Source: a bacterium
Lineage (GTDB): Bacteria; Nitrospinota_A; UBA7883; JACRGQ01
Assembly (NCBI GenBank): GCA_021815535.1
Contig: JAKAGL010000125.1
Location: 1-6,885 of the forward strand
Length of the DNA: 6,885 nucleotides
Reading direction: 5' to 3'
Shown here: one piece after another, positions 1 to 6,151 of the stretch
Position numbering within the stretch: position 1 is the stretch's first letter
How the letters are laid out: every line of letters starts with the position of its first letter
Notes under the pieces: model-generated
Databases searched by the model: none
Told to the model about the DNA's origin: nothing
Seen by the model: only the letters and a program-made list of their open reading frames with translations
Program-made: the position numbers and the translations under genes

Positions 1-17
1 TTCAGAAAATTCGCCAT
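1..17 (-). CDS. istA: Start of an IS21 transposase (istA-like), truncated by the window edge
   Basis: Only the first five codons (M-A-N-F-L) and two bases of the sixth (AA, so Lys or Asn) are in the window. The ATG at 17-15 is preceded by a purine-rich Shine-Dalgarno, GGGAGAGG, with about 4 bases of spacing. Many IS21-type IstA transposases begin M-A-N-R-L-K-M, from memory, so M-A-N-F-L-(K/N) is a near match in the right place behind the repeated terminus. IstA would be the DDE transposase acting with the IstB ATPase. Five codons are thin evidence; the call rests mainly on context. An ATG at 21-19 in another frame belongs to the interrupted lipoprotein-like ORF and is a less likely start. Confidence 0.4.
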
Positions 18-66
18 TCATCCTCTCCCTTATGAAAAGGAGATGATGGCAAATTCCTCCTACAAA

Positions 67-102
67 TGGCCGGTTTTCAGGTGACCCTATGTGGCCGGTT
101 TT
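67..102. repeat. 11-bp direct repeat in the IS terminus
   Basis: TGGCCGGTTTT occurs at 67-77 and again at 92-102, with a 25-base period. A shorter TGGCC follows at 106-110, just inside the presumed terminus at 117. Repeated short transposase-binding sites near each end are characteristic of IS21-family elements, so these are probably binding sites for the IstA-type transposase. That role is inferred from family knowledge; only the repeats themselves are seen. Confidence 0.7.
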
Positions 103-184
103 GGGTGGCCGATGACAGGCAATCAGCCCCGCCAAAACGGCGGAAGACATGGTTGTTTTTAACCTGATCGGATTACGCACCTAT

Positions 185-191
185 ACCTCCT
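185..191 (-). promoter_or_regulatory. Strong Shine-Dalgarno before the GTG start at 180
   Basis: AGGAGGT on the minus strand with 4 bases (ATAG) before GTG. It is the strongest ribosome-binding site between the aroB stop and the IS, and it is the main reason to believe a real gene started at 180 even though its body is missing. Confidence 0.6.
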
Positions 192-241
192 ATTAAAATT
201 CCCCCACACGTTGGCCTTACTATCCGGTATATTCAGACCAT

Positions 242-269
242 ATATTAGAGAGGGATGCTATCATAACAA
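242..269 (-). promoter_or_regulatory. Possible sigma70-type promoter for the interrupted ORF
   Basis: On the minus strand, TTGTTA (269-264) and TAATAT (247-242) are separated by 16 bases, each matching 4 of 6 positions of the -35 and -10 consensus. A start near 235 would give a leader of about 55 bases before the GTG at 180. This is a weak, pattern-only call, and the same bases overlap the left arm of the inverted repeat at 257-324. Confidence 0.25.
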
Positions 270-324
270 GCGGTAAAATGACAATTACCCAAAAGGGTTA
301 GATGCCGCGAAAGGGGATGATAGC
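257..324. repeat. Nested inverted repeat just downstream of aroB
   Basis: Three concentric arms are visible: GCTATCAT (257-264) with ATGATAGC (317-324); GCGG (270-273) with CCGC (305-308); and ACCC (287-290) with GGGT (295-298) around an AAAA loop. The transcript of the pil-aroB operon would contain this structure 8 bases after the aroB stop codon. It could be a 3'-end stabilising or terminating structure. Neither the outer nor the inner stem is followed by a clear T-run on the minus strand, so it is not a canonical intrinsic terminator. The large internal loops make the fold uncertain. Confidence 0.35.
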
Positions 325-332
325 GGCTGATT

Positions 333-1412
333 TTAAAGGCGTATCGCGGCGGCGATCTCGGATCGGGAAAGGCCGTCTTTTACATAGGCGTTGCCGATAC
401 GGTCGTACACAACGAAGCGCCAGGCGCCGGAAATGATTTTCTTATCATGCGCCATTCCCTCCACAACTTCGGCGGGGGAAAGATCTGTGGGAAGGCTGGT
501 CGGCAGGCCGTAAGCTGCAATAAGCCGCTTCACCCGTTCGGCGGTTTTTTGAGGAATAAGTCCCAAGCTGTACGAAAGCCGGCCGGCCAGCACCATGCCG
601 ATGGCTACCGCCTCGCCATGTTTGATCCGTTTATAGTCAAGCGCGGTTTCAATGCCGTGGGCGAAGGTGTGCCCAAAATTGAGTATGGCGCGGATATCGG
701 CTTCCCGCTCATCCGCGGCCACCACTGCCCCCTTGCAGGCGCAGGACTTGCGGATGATCGTTTCCAGCGCGGCGGTCTTGCGGGCCGCCACTTCTTTGAT
801 GTTACCTTCCAGCCAAGCGAAGAACCGCGCATCGCGGATAACGCCGTACTTTATCACTTCGGCCATCCCGCAGCGGTATTCCCGCTCGGGCAACGTTTTA
901 AGGGCCGACAGGTCGCAAACGACAAGACGGGGCTGGTAAAACGCGCCGACAATGTTTTTGCCACCGGGATAATCTATGCCGGTTTTCCCTCCCACCGAAC
1001 TGTCCACTTGGGCGAGAAGCGTGGTGGGAAACTGCACGAAATCAATCCCCCGCATGTAGGTTGCGGCGGCGAACCCAGCCATATCCCCCACAACGCCTCC
1101 GCCGAGAGCAAGAATGGCATCGGCACGGTCGAAGTGGCCCTCTATAAGCCCATCGTAAATGCGGGCAAGGTGTTGAATGGTCTTGTACCGTTCACCATCG
1201 GGCAAGGTGATTACAGAGGGTTTAAAACCGGCTTTCCGGAGAAGCCGCAGGGTCTTGCCGGCAAAAAGCCTGGACACCACAGGATTAGTGACAACGGCGA
1301 TCTTTTTGCCTTTGAGAAGGCGCGGAAGGGCGGCAATGCCTTCTTTGGAAGAGCCGTCCCCGATTAAAATGGAATATGACCGTGGGCCCAGGTCAACACG
1401 CAAGGAAGCCAA
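333..1412 (-). CDS. aroB: 3-dehydroquinate synthase AroB
   Basis: This enzyme converts DAHP to 3-dehydroquinate, the second step of the shikimate pathway, in the cytoplasm using NAD+ and a divalent metal (usually Zn2+ or Co2+). The 359 residues match the family's normal length. Seen in order: an N-terminal R-S-Y-S-I-L-I-G-D-G; D-G-E-R-Y-K near 72-77; the NAD-binding G-G-G-V-V-G-D at 104-110; P-T-T-L-L-A-Q-V-D-S-S-V-G-G-K-T-G at 129-145; and the metal ligands E185 (G-M-A-E-V-I-K-Y-G), H248 (N-F-G-H-T-F-A-H) and H265 (K-H-G-E-A-V-A-I-G-M). All key residues are present, so the enzyme should be active. The best start is a TTG at 1412-1410, because no in-frame ATG or GTG lies between it and the previous gene. 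AGGCGG about 8 bases upstream is a plausible ribosome-binding site. The gene lies 14 bases after the lipoprotein stop, as last complete gene of the operon. aroK, often found beside it, is absent. Confidence 0.97.
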   Translation of the reverse strand: MASLRVDLGPRSYSILIGDGSSKEGIAALPRLLKGKKIAVVTNPVVSRLFAGKTLRLLRKAGFKPSVITLPDGERYKTIQHLARIYDGLIEGHFDRADAILALGGGVVGDMAGFAAATYMRGIDFVQFPTTLLAQVDSSVGGKTGIDYPGGKNIVGAFYQPRLVVCDLSALKTLPEREYRCGMAEVIKYGVIRDARFFAWLEGNIKEVAARKTAALETIIRKSCACKGAVVAADEREADIRAILNFGHTFAHGIETALDYKRIKHGEAVAIGMVLAGRLSYSLGLIPQKTAERVKRLIAAYGLPTSLPTDLSPAEVVEGMAHDKKIISGAWRFVVYDRIGNAYVKDGLSRSEIAAAIRL

Positions 1413-1426
1413 AATAGGGGCCGCCT

Positions 1427-1846
1427 TTACGGAAGAATCTGAATCGGTATGTTTAGGCTTTTATCTTCAACGTTAGCATTGACATAGGCGATTCTTCCGC
1501 CGGTCCCGGTCATGGTTAAGAAAAATCCGGCAATACCGTTTGAATCTATAGCCACACTGGATCCGGAAGTGGCAGAGCCTGAAAAATTTACCATTACGGG
1601 CGTCACTGTGCCGTTGATGGGCGTACCGGCGGCGTTAGTCACCTGGGCAATTACGCTAACGGTGCCCAATGCCTGCACGATGGCAGGATGCACCTCGAGG
1701 GTGAAATAATAGCCACCCGGCGATGTGGGGCCCTCAGGACCGACCTTTCTGGTGTTCTGATCGGCCTTTTGGCCGCAACCACCGGCAGACACCAGTATCA
1801 GTGCGACTGACGCCACAAGTGCCGCTTTAAACTTCTTCCTTAACAT
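1427..1846 (-). CDS. Small lipoprotein with a bacterial Ig-like (Big_1-type) domain
   Basis: The 139-residue product has a basic N-terminus (M-L-R-K-K-F-K), a hydrophobic segment and S-A-G-G-C, giving a probable lipidated Cys24 after signal peptidase II cleavage. The -3 position is Ala rather than Leu, so the lipobox is slightly off consensus. Residues about 45-138 form one beta-rich domain with the spacing of bacterial Ig-like folds: V-S-V-I-A-Q-V-T-N-A-A-G-T-P-I-N-G, a V-N-F strand, then a G-I-A-G-F-F-L-T strand and a closing V-N-A-N-V strand. ATG at 1846 is preferred over the adjacent GTG at 1849, because AGGAGG (1860-1855), which overlaps the pilQ stop, then sits 8 bases away. Lying between pilQ and aroB, it may help the secretin or decorate the pilus machine, but this is inferred only from position. 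No named family is recognised with certainty, and it is not a TPR pilotin such as PilF/PilW/Tgl. Confidence 0.85.
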   Translation of the reverse strand: MLRKKFKAALVASVALILVSAGGCGQKADQNTRKVGPEGPTSPGGYYFTLEVHPAIVQALGTVSVIAQVTNAAGTPINGTVTPVMVNFSGSATSGSSVAIDSNGIAGFFLTMTGTGGRIAYVNANVEDKSLNIPIQILP

Positions 1847-1850
1847 CACC

Positions 1851-1860
1851 CCTCCCTCCT
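1851..1860 (-). promoter_or_regulatory. Shine-Dalgarno of the Ig-like lipoprotein, overlapping the pilQ stop
   Basis: AGGAGGGAGG starts at the last base of the pilQ TAA stop and ends 4 bases before ATG at 1846. The overlap suggests coupled translation with pilQ, and it decides the start codon in favour of ATG 1846 rather than GTG 1849. Confidence 0.6.
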
Positions 1861-3965
1861 TACAGAATCTTCGGAGTTATGAATATCAGCAGCTCTTCCC
1901 CGGTGCTGGATTTGGCATTTCCCTGAAACAACCAGCCTAACACCGGTATCTTTGAGAAGAATGGAACGCTTGATTCGGTATCGTTCTTGGTTTCCTTGAA
2001 AAGGCCGCCGATAACCGTGGTGTCGCCATCCTTGATCAGCACTTCCGTCTTTGCATGCTTGGTGAGGATCGGCGGCGGCGAATTGGGCAACTGGTTGGCA
2101 AAGTCGGCTTCATCCTTGTTCGCCTCGATCTCCAGCCTGATGAAATTATCCGGCGTAATATGCGGCGTTACCTTCAGCTTGAGGGTCGCTTTCTTGAATT
2201 CGGTCTTCGTGCCGTCGGCCGAAGTTGTCTGGTACGGTATTTCGCGGCCGCTCTCAATGAGCGCCTCAATATTGTTCATGGTTGATATCTTCGGCATGGA
2301 AAGTATCCGGCCTTTGCCTTCGTTCTGAAGGGCCATCAACTGCATATCGAGGAGGGCGGTGCTGTCCACACTGCCGAGCTTTATGCCCAACGTGCCGGTA
2401 ACCCCGCTGGTGCCCGTATTGACGATGCTTCCCGCCGCGGTGCTGCCCACGCCACCGGCCCCCACGCCGCTGAGGCCGATGGTGGCGGGGAACGCGCTAT
2501 TGGTGGTCATGTTGTAGTTGCCGCCCCACTTGATGCCCAATTCGCGGGCATAAGTATTGTTCACTTCCACAATACGAGCCTCGATGAGCACCTGCAGTGT
2601 CCGTTTATCCAACGTTTCAATCAGTTTTTCCATTTCGGCCAACCGGTCCCGCGTATCCTGTATGATCAACGTGTTGGTCCGTTCGTTCACGTCGATACTG
2701 CCGCGCGGACTGGCTATGGCCTTGAGGTTGTCTTTAAGCTTCACGGCGGTCTCGTAGTTGACCTGGAAGACCTTGAGGTACAGGGATTCCGATTTTACGC
2801 TGGTCTCCTGGTTGGCGGCGGCCGCTTCGTTTTCCTTGCTCAACTCATCGGCGGTGGAGACGCGTATGATATTTCCGTTCTTCACCATGGCCAGCTTGTT
2901 GTTTTTCAGGATGGTTTCAAGAGCGAGGTCCCACGGCACATCAATCAGCTTCATGGTGACTTTGCCCTTCACGGTATCGGACGTGATGACGTTCATGCCA
3001 CTGACATCGGCGATGATCCGCAGAATGTTGTGAATATCGGCATCCTGGAAATCAAGCGAGATCTTCTGTCCCATGTAATCGGAAGGAAGTTTTTCCTTCG
3101 TCGCGCTCACATCGACCGGTTTCTGCTTCTCCGCCTTCATTTCCGAGGCCGAGGCCAACACCGCATCAGGCCCGATATCCAGATAGATGGCGCCGTTTTT
3201 CTCAAACGCGTTGGATGACGTGTATTGGTTAAGGTTCGCAATCACCTTCACCGACGCGGGCCGGGTGGTGAACTGGAAGAGCGCCACGTTTTTCACCAAG
3301 CTCTCCGCGTTATCCACGCTCAGCAGCTTTTCATTGGTTTTGGCGACCTTGGCGTTGCTGATATCGAGTGAAATGCGGTTCATCTCGCGCCGGCGGGTCA
3401 TTTCAAACTTCGGCTTGGCCCCCTTGTATGAGATCACCAGGCGGGCCAGCCCCTGCACATCCCGCAGGTTGATATCCGTAATTTCGGTCTGGCCCGGTTC
3501 CAATGCCAAATCGGCCTCGGCCACCGCCTGCGCCGCTTCCGGGGCGTAGGGATTTACATCAACCACGATTTTCTTGTCGCTGATCCGGCTTACCTTGTAT
3601 AAAACCGACTCTTTAAGGAATATCTCTATACGTGAATTGCCCGCCTTCGGGAAGTAATGCGGCTGAACCTGCCACGCCACCCCTTTGGGCACATCGATAG
3701 GAACGGTGAAGGCAGAAGAATCGGCATCCGGGATGTCCACCACCAGTCGTTTTGGATTCTCAAGCTTGTAGACGGTGTATTGCAGTTTTCCGCTACCTTC
3801 GATGGCAAGCTCCATGCCGCCTTCATGCGGCACCGGAGCGATGTTGGTTATAAAGATGCCCCCTTCGGGCAAGACCCCGACGGGCCCCGAGTGATCACCT
3901 GAAGCGCAGGCAAAGCCCGCCAACATCAGAGCGAAAGCCGTAAAGATTCTCCAGCCTGTTCTCAT
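1860..3965 (-). CDS. pilQ: Type IV pilus secretin PilQ
   Basis: PilQ forms the gated outer-membrane ring through which the type IV pilus is extruded and retracted. The 701-residue protein starts with a signal peptide (about 1-21, probable cleavage A-C-A / S). Two AMIN-type peptidoglycan-binding regions follow at about 38-138 and 161-265, then a linker. An STN/N0-like domain at 300-370 contains the typical V-P-W-D-L-A-L-E at 343-350. A secretin N1 domain covers 397-455 (N-E-R-T-N-T-L-I-I-Q-D). The secretin core runs from about 458 to 701 and ends in the family signature, D-G-D-T-T-V-I-G-G-L-F at 646-656 and I-P-V-L-G-W-L-F at 673-680. A Gly/Ser/Thr-rich loop at 499-526 lies at the usual position of the gate hairpins. 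Cys20 is not in a good lipobox, so ordinary signal peptidase I processing is more likely. The gene is full length; 7 bases separate it from pilP, and its own ribosome site is only a G-rich stretch. Confidence 0.97.
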   Translation of the reverse strand: MRTGWRIFTAFALMLAGFACASGDHSGPVGVLPEGGIFITNIAPVPHEGGMELAIEGSGKLQYTVYKLENPKRLVVDIPDADSSAFTVPIDVPKGVAWQVQPHYFPKAGNSRIEIFLKESVLYKVSRISDKKIVVDVNPYAPEAAQAVAEADLALEPGQTEITDINLRDVQGLARLVISYKGAKPKFEMTRRREMNRISLDISNAKVAKTNEKLLSVDNAESLVKNVALFQFTTRPASVKVIANLNQYTSSNAFEKNGAIYLDIGPDAVLASASEMKAEKQKPVDVSATKEKLPSDYMGQKISLDFQDADIHNILRIIADVSGMNVITSDTVKGKVTMKLIDVPWDLALETILKNNKLAMVKNGNIIRVSTADELSKENEAAAANQETSVKSESLYLKVFQVNYETAVKLKDNLKAIASPRGSIDVNERTNTLIIQDTRDRLAEMEKLIETLDKRTLQVLIEARIVEVNNTYARELGIKWGGNYNMTTNSAFPATIGLSGVGAGGVGSTAAGSIVNTGTSGVTGTLGIKLGSVDSTALLDMQLMALQNEGKGRILSMPKISTMNNIEALIESGREIPYQTTSADGTKTEFKKATLKLKVTPHITPDNFIRLEIEANKDEADFANQLPNSPPPILTKHAKTEVLIKDGDTTVIGGLFKETKNDTESSVPFFSKIPVLGWLFQGNAKSSTGEELLIFITPKIL

Positions 3966-3972
3966 ATGCCCC

Positions 3973-4866
3973 CTACTCTTCCTCTTTGAGTTTCAATTCC
4001 ATTTCTCTTACGCTAAATTCCCCGCGCGCATTGGGGTACTTTTCGGCGACCAGGACCCGCGCGGCGTTGATCGAGGTGATTTTTCCGCAGCGCCGCCCGA
4101 CGTACATCCCCGTTTTCAGCGTATAACCATTTCCATTGGGCGCTTCCACCAGCGCATAATATGTCTTGTTCGCGCCCACCATGCCAACCAGCTTAAAGGC
4201 GAACAGATCGAACCCCTCCAGAAATTGCCGCGGCCGGCCCGGATCGCACATCCGGGAAGCCTCGGCAGTGGATACGGCCTCGCCGGGAGCCGTTTCAATG
4301 ATAAGCGATTCGAAAGGATCGCGTTTATTGGCATAGCTGTAACTCGCTTTGCGGAGGTTCGATTCCTTTTCTTCGGCGGCTGCCAGGTCGGCCGCCAGCT
4401 TTTCCTCGGCCTCTTTGCGCTCTTGGCGCAGCTTGGGCAGTTGGGTGCGGTCGCTGCCGGACAGCTTCACCAAACGCCACTTGTTATCGTCATCTTTCAC
4501 CCATGTTTCGCCGATGATCTGGCTGGTTACCATTTTCTTTTCCAGCACCTGCTTGCGCGTATAGCTTATTTCCGCCAAGGCGTCCTTGATCTTAATACTG
4601 GATATCTCGGCCATATAGCCGGGGCGCTTGATGCCAAACTCTTCCACCGCCAAGTTATAATCCATCCCGGCATCATTGAATTTGCGCGATATGAGATTTC
4701 CTACATCGGCCTTATTCCCCGCCCCTAGATCGGCGGAAAACTGCTTGAATGCCTCGCGCAACGCCTGCTCGTCATTGCCGGAGCCCGACAGGACAAAAAA
4801 CAGGGCAACCGCCAACAGCACCACTGCCACACCGGCGCCTATCATGATCTTCTTGTTCTTATTCAT
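3973..4866 (-). CDS. pilP: Type IV pilus alignment protein PilP, with an extra NTF2-like domain
   Basis: PilP links the PilNO inner-membrane subcomplex to the periplasmic domains of PilQ. The C-terminal part (about 176-295) is recognisable PilP: K-R-D-P-F-E at 181-186, C-D-P-G-R-P-R-Q-F-L-E at 207-217, F-D-L-F-A-F-K-L-V-G at 219-228, and G-Y-T-L-K-T-G-M-Y-V-G at 247-257. The protein is 297 residues, against roughly 170-180 for classical PilP. The extra part consists of a membrane helix (7-27) with no lipobox Cys, a domain at about 34-136 resembling NTF2/SnoaL folds (helices, then strands ending N-K-W-R-L-V-K-L), and a charged Lys/Glu/Ala helix at 143-172. Classical PilP is often a lipoprotein; here a transmembrane anchor replaces the lipid. 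The only two Cys residues, C207 and C260, are both in the PilP domain. It starts 2 bases after pilO, implying coupled translation. Confidence 0.93.
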   Translation of the reverse strand: MNKNKKIMIGAGVAVVLLAVALFFVLSGSGNDEQALREAFKQFSADLGAGNKADVGNLISRKFNDAGMDYNLAVEEFGIKRPGYMAEISSIKIKDALAEISYTRKQVLEKKMVTSQIIGETWVKDDDNKWRLVKLSGSDRTQLPKLRQERKEAEEKLAADLAAAEEKESNLRKASYSYANKRDPFESLIIETAPGEAVSTAEASRMCDPGRPRQFLEGFDLFAFKLVGMVGANKTYYALVEAPNGNGYTLKTGMYVGRRCGKITSINAARVLVAEKYPNARGEFSVREMELKLKEEE

Positions 4867-4868
4867 GG

Positions 4869-5540
4869 TTAATGTGCCGCCGCGGGTGGTTTTGGTTTTG
4901 CGGCCGACGTGGCCGGCGCGTCAATCTTTGTTTCAAGGAAACGGAAGGTGACCGCTTTGCAACGCACCTCCACTAACGTACCCTTATGGGGCCCCTTCAT
5001 TTTGCTGCTGGATTTGCCAATATCGATATTTGTAATGGTCACGATGCGGGGCATCCGCGCCACTTTATCGAAGAAATCGACCACATTATGAAAACTCCCC
5101 ACAATATCCAGGTCTACCGGGACTTCGGCATAGAAATCCTTTTCCACCTCGGGCATGGGATTGAAAAGCTGGAACTGCAAGCCGCTTTGCGCACCCAGAT
5201 TCGATATCTGATCCAGAAGATCCGGTATCTCTTTTTTCTCGGGGAGCTGGCGACGGATCATGGCCAGTTGTCCGTCAAGCTCGGCTATTTTCTTTTCAAA
5301 TTCCGGCAAACGGCGCTCCAGCGCCTCTTTCACCTGAACATCTTTTTGCGCCTTTAAAAGATCCTCGCGCACCGCATCGGTCTCTGCCATGGTCCCGCTG
5401 ATCAACAGAAAGTAGAACGCTATGATCAACACAACCGGCACCCCCGCCACAACAGCCCACCGGGCACTTAAGGGCATCCTCGTAAGACGCGCGTAAGGTA
5501 TCTTCGAGAAGATCTTTTCCAGTAAACTTTCAATATCCAT
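4869..5540 (-). CDS. pilO: Type IV pilus inner-membrane alignment protein PilO
   Basis: PilO pairs with PilN in the inner membrane and with PilP in the periplasm. Its 223 residues show a short cytoplasmic N-terminus (1-27), one transmembrane helix (about 28-47), a heptad-like coiled coil (about 55-100) and the PilO ferredoxin-like core. The conserved run is visible: L-P-E-K-K-E-I-P-D-L-L at 99-109, G-A-Q-S-G-L at 116-121, F-Y-A-E-V-P-V at 136-142 and G-S-F-H-N-V-V-D-F-F-D at 148-158. The C-terminus is an Ala/Pro tail (209-223) that is probably disordered. The start ATG lies 5 bases after the pilN stop. The order and topology are those of canonical pilMNOP clusters, and nothing is missing. Confidence 0.96.
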   Translation of the reverse strand: MDIESLLEKIFSKIPYARLTRMPLSARWAVVAGVPVVLIIAFYFLLISGTMAETDAVREDLLKAQKDVQVKEALERRLPEFEKKIAELDGQLAMIRRQLPEKKEIPDLLDQISNLGAQSGLQFQLFNPMPEVEKDFYAEVPVDLDIVGSFHNVVDFFDKVARMPRIVTITNIDIGKSSSKMKGPHKGTLVEVRCKAVTFRFLETKIDAPATSAAKPKPPAAAH

Positions 5541-5545
5541 ACATT

Positions 5546-6151
5546 CTACTTTTTCGCACCCGCTGGCGCTCCGGCGGCAGCCACTTTGGATTTATTTTCA
5601 TCAAGCTTTTTTACAGCCTCCCAGCCGCAACTCAGGGTAAAGCTCTTTGCTTCTTCTCCCTTGATCAATTCAGTTCTGATAGGTCCCAGCTCTACATCCG
5701 AGAAATTCGGCGATGCTTCCATCAGGCGCATCAGGTCGGCTATCGCGGTATTTGAAAGACTGTAACCGGAAACAGTTATCGTAACATCCGATTGCGTGAT
5801 CCTCGTCAACCAGATATCGGACGGCAGAATCATATTGATATCATCCAGAAAGATGCGCGGCCCGACTTTCCGCGTCTCCAGTTTTTTAATCGCATCGAGG
5901 ATCTGTTCGCGGCGCAACTTTTTCTTTTCAAACTCCTCGATTCGTTGGGCAACCTGCTCCAACCGTTGCAACTTCGATTTTTCTGTCGCGAGCTGGCCCT
6001 GCACTTCCTCCTTGGTCGCATTGGCGTGGCTGGTCCACCATCCCACAATAAAGAAGGCCAAAATAATCCCGCCGATCGCCAACATCACTTGCCGCTGGAC
6101 GACAACGTGGTCTTTCGGCGTTCTTACGGCTATGAGGTTTATCTTAATCAT
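5546..6151 (-). CDS. pilN: Type IV pilus inner-membrane alignment protein PilN
   Basis: PilN threads the inner membrane: its cytoplasmic N-terminus binds a groove on PilM, and its periplasmic part pairs with PilO. The 201 residues begin M-I-K-I-N-L-I, the PilM-binding motif. A transmembrane helix follows at about 21-39, then a long coiled coil (45-92) and a compact periplasmic core (about 98-180) including F-L-D-D-I-N-M-I-L-P at 101-110 and I-T-V-S-G-Y at 125-130. A Lys/Ala/Gly tail (about 185-201) is probably disordered. The ATG overlaps the pilM stop as ATGA, so translation is coupled to pilM; AAGGATG about 11 bases upstream may contribute. Length and layout are normal for the family. Confidence 0.96.
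   Translation of the reverse strand: MIKINLIAVRTPKDHVVVQRQVMLAIGGIILAFFIVGWWTSHANATKEEVQGQLATEKSKLQRLEQVAQRIEEFEKKKLRREQILDAIKKLETRKVGPRIFLDDINMILPSDIWLTRITQSDVTITVSGYSLSNTAIADLMRLMEASPNFSDVELGPIRTELIKGEEAKSFTLSCGWEAVKKLDENKSKVAAAGAPAGAKK

Larger units (their letters stand above)
1..117 (-). mobile_element. Terminal segment of an IS21-family insertion sequence (left end, element continues off the window)
   Basis: Read on the minus strand, this stretch begins with TGTCATCGGCC at 117, carries two copies of an 11-base repeat (AAAACCGGCCA) and then leads into a Shine-Dalgarno and ATG of an istA-like ORF at 17. IS21-family elements are known for TG...CA termini with several internal copies of a terminal repeat upstream of istA, which fits what is seen. 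The body of the element with istA and istB would lie to the left of the window and cannot be inspected. The boundary at 117/118 is inferred from the TG terminus and the repeat layout, because no second end or target duplication is visible. The IS sits just downstream of the pil-aroB operon and interrupts the ORF that begins at 180. Another IS family with repeated termini remains possible. Confidence 0.6.
1..180 (-). pseudogene. Lipoprotein-like ORF interrupted by the IS end
   Basis: A GTG at 180-178 follows a near-perfect Shine-Dalgarno (AGGAGGT at 191-185). It opens an ORF whose first 21 residues are V/M-R-N-P-I-R-L-K-T-T-M-S-S-A-V-L-A-G-L-I-A. This is a textbook lipoprotein signal peptide: basic N-region, hydrophobic core, then L-I-A followed by Cys (codon 117-115) as lipobox. 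Codons 118-180 look native. From 117 on, the frame runs into the IS terminus and remains open to the window edge, giving a Pro/Arg/His-rich sequence typical of a non-coding frame. The Cys codon is made from the first three bases of the IS, so whether the native gene also had Cys there is unknown. The mature protein, and so its function, cannot be seen. Most likely this is the 5' remnant of an envelope lipoprotein gene broken by transposition. Confidence 0.5.

Noticed and set aside
129..143. GC-rich hairpin (CCGCC / GGCGG with a 5-base loop) as an operon terminator
   Set aside because: The stem is only 5 bp, no T-run follows on the minus strand, and it falls inside the signal-peptide codons of the ORF starting at 180.
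447..1367. Long plus-strand ORF of 306 codons opposite aroB
   Set aside because: It lies wholly antisense to a fully conserved aroB, has no recognisable domain or ribosome-binding site, and is explained by codon bias of the real gene.
2430..2500. Gly-rich low-complexity stretch in pilQ as a possible insertion or repeat expansion
   Set aside because: Secretins commonly have a Gly/Ser-rich loop at this point of the core domain; it is not an anomaly.
3886..3965. PilQ as a lipoprotein through Cys20
   Set aside because: The residues before the Cys are G-F-A, and Phe at -2 is a poor lipobox; ordinary signal peptidase cleavage after A-C-A fits better.
4225..4728. Plus-strand ORF of 167 codons opposite pilP
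   Set aside because: It is antisense to well-supported pilP codons; its composition is that of a shadow frame and no motif is seen.
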